The notes under the pieces: model-generated | What the model was told of the DNA's origin: nothing | The model's database searches: none | Seen by the model: only the letters and a program-made list of their open reading frames with translations | Assembly (NCBI RefSeq): GCF_009662475.1 | Contig: NZ_CP045571.1 | Span: 3,346,501 to 3,410,500 of the forward strand | Length of the DNA: 64,000 bases | Source of the DNA: Acidithiobacillus thiooxidans ATCC 19377 | Lineage (GTDB): Bacteria; Pseudomonadota; Gammaproteobacteria; Acidithiobacillales; Acidithiobacillaceae | Direction: 5' to 3' | Made by a program: the position numbers and the translations under genes | In this document: piece by piece, positions 62,000-64,000 of the stretch | Numbering within the stretch: the first letter of the stretch is position 1 | Layout of the letters: each line of letters opens with the position of its first letter

Positions 62000-63486
62000 G
62001 CGAAGAACTTCTCATCAATGTCACTCCCCAGGAAATCCGCGTCGCCCTGGTAGATAACGGCGTACTCCAGGAACTGCAGGTAGAACGCAGCGGCCATCGC
62101 GGACTGGTCGGGAATATATACAAAGGCGTCGTGCGCCGGGTATTACCCGGCATGCAGGCCGCCTTCGTCGATGTCGGACTGGATCGCACCGCCTTTTTGC
62201 ATGCTGCCGACATTCAGGATGACAGCGAGGAACTGAATGGCGAAACCGACATTGAAACACGCCCCGGTCATCATGAAGTCCGCAATGTCTGTACCCTGTT
62301 GCACGAAGGTCAGGAAGTTCTGGTCCAAGTCATCAAGGATCCGGTCGGCAGTAAGGGCGCGCGGCTGACAACGCGGATTACCTTGCCGGGAAGATACCTT
62401 GTCTACATGCCCTTTGTTCCCCGTATCGGGGTTTCCACCCGCATTGAGTCGCCGGAAGAACGATCCCGGCTCAAGGACGAACTCAAAGCCGCCATTCCTG
62501 CTGATGAAGCCGGTGGCTACATCATCCGTACCCTGGCAGAAGGGGTTGAACATCAGGACTTTGTCGGAGACATTGATTTTCTGCGCCGCCTGTGGAGTTC
62601 GATCCGCCGCCAGTTGGAAAACAGCAGTGCCCCCTGCCAGATTCACAGTGATTTGAATCTCGCCATGCGCATGATGCGCGATGTCATGTCGGACAACATC
62701 GAACGGGTGCGCATTGATTCCCGCGAGACTTATGAGGCGGCAGCGAGTTTTTGCCAGCGCGTCATTCCGGAGGTCGCCGACCGCATGGAGCACTATAGCG
62801 GCGAGCGCCCCCTCTTTGATCTCTATAATGTGGAAGATGAAATTGAAAGGGCCTTGCAAAGCCGGGTCACCCTCAAATCCGGCGCTTACCTGATCATTGA
62901 CCAGACCGAGGCACTCACAACGGTGGATGTAAATACCGGGGGATTTGTCGGGCGTCGCAATCAGGAAGACACCATTTTCAAAACCAATCTGGAAGCTGCC
63001 GCTGCCATTGCCCGACAAATGCGTCTGCGCAATATTGGCGGCATGATCATCATTGATTTCATCGACATGGATGATGAAGAACACAAAAGACGGGTGCAGC
63101 GCGCCCTGGAAAAAGCCATTCAGAATGACCGCACCCGCTGCAATATTACCCAGATTTCAGCCTTGGGCCTGGTGGAAATGACCCGCAAGCGCACCCGCGA
63201 AAGCCTCCGCCAGACCCTGTGCGAACCCTGCTCTTATTGTCATGGTCGTGGTTTTCTGAAAACGGCAGAAACCATCTGCTACGAAATCCTGCGGGAAATT
63301 GTCCGGGAAAGCCGGGCTTATCCTGCCGAGCGCTTTGTCGTATTGGCTTCACCCATGGTTATGGAAAAACTGCTCGACGAAGAAAGCACCAGCCTTGCGG
63401 CGCTTGAGGAATTCATCGGCCGCCCCATCAAGGTACAGGCAGAAGCCACCTATACCCAGGAGCAGTACGACATCATTTTGATGTGA
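61996..63486 (+). CDS. rng: Ribonuclease G
   Basis: 496-residue endoribonuclease of the RNase E/G family from the ATG at 61996 (MSEELLINVTPQEIRVAL). The S1 domain (GNIYKGVVRRVLPGMQAAFVDVG) is followed by the catalytic domain with DVNTGGFVG and IIIDFIDMD (Mg-binding Asp residues), and the zinc-link Cys in CEPCSYCHGRG. It lacks the long C-terminal scaffold of RNase E, hence RNase G. Processes 16S rRNA 5' ends. Converges on the comEA-like gene after 12 bases. Confidence 0.95.
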   Translation: MSEELLINVTPQEIRVALVDNGVLQELQVERSGHRGLVGNIYKGVVRRVLPGMQAAFVDVGLDRTAFLHAADIQDDSEELNGETDIETRPGHHEVRNVCTLLHEGQEVLVQVIKDPVGSKGARLTTRITLPGRYLVYMPFVPRIGVSTRIESPEERSRLKDELKAAIPADEAGGYIIRTLAEGVEHQDFVGDIDFLRRLWSSIRRQLENSSAPCQIHSDLNLAMRMMRDVMSDNIERVRIDSRETYEAAASFCQRVIPEVADRMEHYSGERPLFDLYNVEDEIERALQSRVTLKSGAYLIIDQTEALTTVDVNTGGFVGRRNQEDTIFKTNLEAAAAIARQMRLRNIGGMIIIDFIDMDDEEHKRRVQRALEKAIQNDRTRCNITQISALGLVEMTRKRTRESLRQTLCEPCSYCHGRGFLKTAETICYEILREIVRESRAYPAERFVVLASPMVMEKLLDEESTSLAALEEFIGRPIKVQAEATYTQEQYDIILM

Positions 63487-63498
63487 ATACTGATCCAT

Positions 63499-63786
63499 TC
63501 AATCTGGACCTTGCGTGACAATCTGTGGCCGTAGGCGGGCAACAATTTTCGGGCTTAATACGGCACCCAGGGCGGCCGGTCCCGGAAAGGGACCATGTGC
63601 TTCGCGAAAAGCGATAATGGCCGCAGCACGCTTTACTCCTACACCTTTCAAACAACGCAACTGTTCGATACCGGCCTGGTTGATATTCACTTGGGGTGGA
63701 CAGTTTTTACCTTTACCCCAGGCCATGTTGACACCCAGCAAGGTTGTCAGGAGCAGCACCAAAACATAGCGCCACAACGACGGCAT
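63499..63786 (-). CDS. ComEA-like helix-hairpin-helix protein
   Basis: 95 residues from the ATG at 63786. A signal peptide (MPSLWRYVLVLLLTTLLGV, ending NMAWG) is followed by one HhH DNA-binding domain: VNINQAGIEQLRCLKGVGVKRA and AAIIAFREAHGPF. Short ComEA-like proteins bind DNA in the periplasm during transformation; whether this one does so is inferred. It lies 7 bases after the HIT-family gene. Confidence 0.85.
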   Translation of the reverse strand: MPSLWRYVLVLLLTTLLGVNMAWGKGKNCPPQVNINQAGIEQLRCLKGVGVKRAAAIIAFREAHGPFPGPAALGAVLSPKIVARLRPQIVTQGPD

Positions 63787-63793
63787 GCTAGCC

Positions 63794-64000
63794 TCAGCCC
63801 TGTAAGGCCGCCCGAATCTGATCTCCCATGGCAGCCAGCTCCGCTGCCGGCGTATCCGTAGCATGGGCAAAATTCAGGTCCGGAATAGCGTTCATGGGAA
63901 TCAGATGGACATGGGTATGGGGAACTTCCAGTCCGGCAACCATCATTCCGACCCGCTTGCATCCGGTGACTTTTTCCAGCGCCGGAACCACGCGTTTGGC
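63794..64000 (-). CDS. HIT-family hydrolase (5' part beyond window)
   Basis: The C-terminal 68 residues are visible; the frame continues past position 64000. The histidine triad HTHVHLIPM is complete and is preceded by GMMVAGLEVP, as in HinT-like nucleotide phosphoramidases. Substrate undefined. Confidence 0.9.
   Translation of the reverse strand, partial: AKRVVPALEKVTGCKRVGMMVAGLEVPHTHVHLIPMNAIPDLNFAHATDTPAAELAAMGDQIRAALQG

Overview
The window reads as a chromosomal segment of an acidophilic, chemolithotrophic gammaproteobacterium-like organism, most plausibly an Acidithiobacillus species. That is an inference from protein style and gene order (nadA-plsC-yebC-ruvCAB-ybgC-tolQRAB; rpmH-rnpA-yidD-yidC-mnmE); no rRNA or other taxonomic marker is present. 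Nearly all of the 64 kb is coding. I saw no tRNA, rRNA, CRISPR array or insertion sequence. No gene-free stretch exceeds 300 bases.

Layout. (1) 1-10.7 kb, minus strand: housekeeping block of fmdB, aspS, nudB, nadA, plsC, yebC, ruvC, ruvA, ruvB, ybgC, tolQ, tolR, tolA and the start of tolB. (2) 10.8-15.0 kb: a MarC membrane protein, a Uma2-family nuclease-like protein, and an unusual two-gene operon of membrane proteins built from five DUF202 units joined to GspE/MshE-type N-terminal domains. (3) 15.1-17.2 kb: an outer-membrane porin and a secreted DsrE-like protein behind a textbook sigma-54 promoter with an upstream dyad. (4) 17.2-28.1 kb, minus strand: a sugar locus with ribokinase, an Rbs/Frc-type ABC importer, an OprD-like porin, a MalEFGK/Ugp-type ABC importer and an MFS sugar porter. 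(5) 28.3-31.4 kb: an AT-rich island with two MutS-like ATPase genes; the second is split by a -1 frameshift lying exactly on a T-TTT-TTA slippery heptamer. (6) 31.7-39.4 kb, plus strand: glycerol/dihydroxyacetone genes glpD, a C-terminally truncated glpK running into glpF, dhaK, dhaL and a long dhaM carrying its own HPr and Enzyme I. (7) 39.4-43.4 kb, minus strand: cyclic-di-GMP genes (globin-GGDEF-EAL-CZB protein, a small coupled gene, a PilZ protein) sharing a 15-bp upstream element. (8) ettA, then 45.2-52.9 kb: a type I restriction-modification operon (hsdR, hsdS, AAA ATPase, TOPRIM-like protein, hsdM), i.e. RM with an embedded RloA/RloB-like pair. (9) 53.1-64.0 kb: rpmH-rnpA-yidD-yidC-mnmE, an sHsp with a sigma-32 promoter, an LpxL-like acyltransferase, and nadD-rsfS-rlmH-DUF4398 lipoprotein-OmpA-like protein-maf-rng, then comEA-like and HIT genes.

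How they work together. The sugar and glycerol blocks suggest that this otherwise autotrophic-looking organism can import and phosphorylate small carbohydrates: outer-membrane entry by OprD, two ABC routes plus MFS at the inner membrane, ribokinase, and GlpF/GlpD/DhaKLM feeding dihydroxyacetone phosphate. The truncation of GlpK raises doubt about the glycerol branch. The best candidates for undescribed biology are the MshEN/DUF202 operon, the frameshifted MutS-like pair, and the AAA/TOPRIM pair inside the RM operon. All functional statements come from reading motifs and family resemblance by eye; no database search was run.
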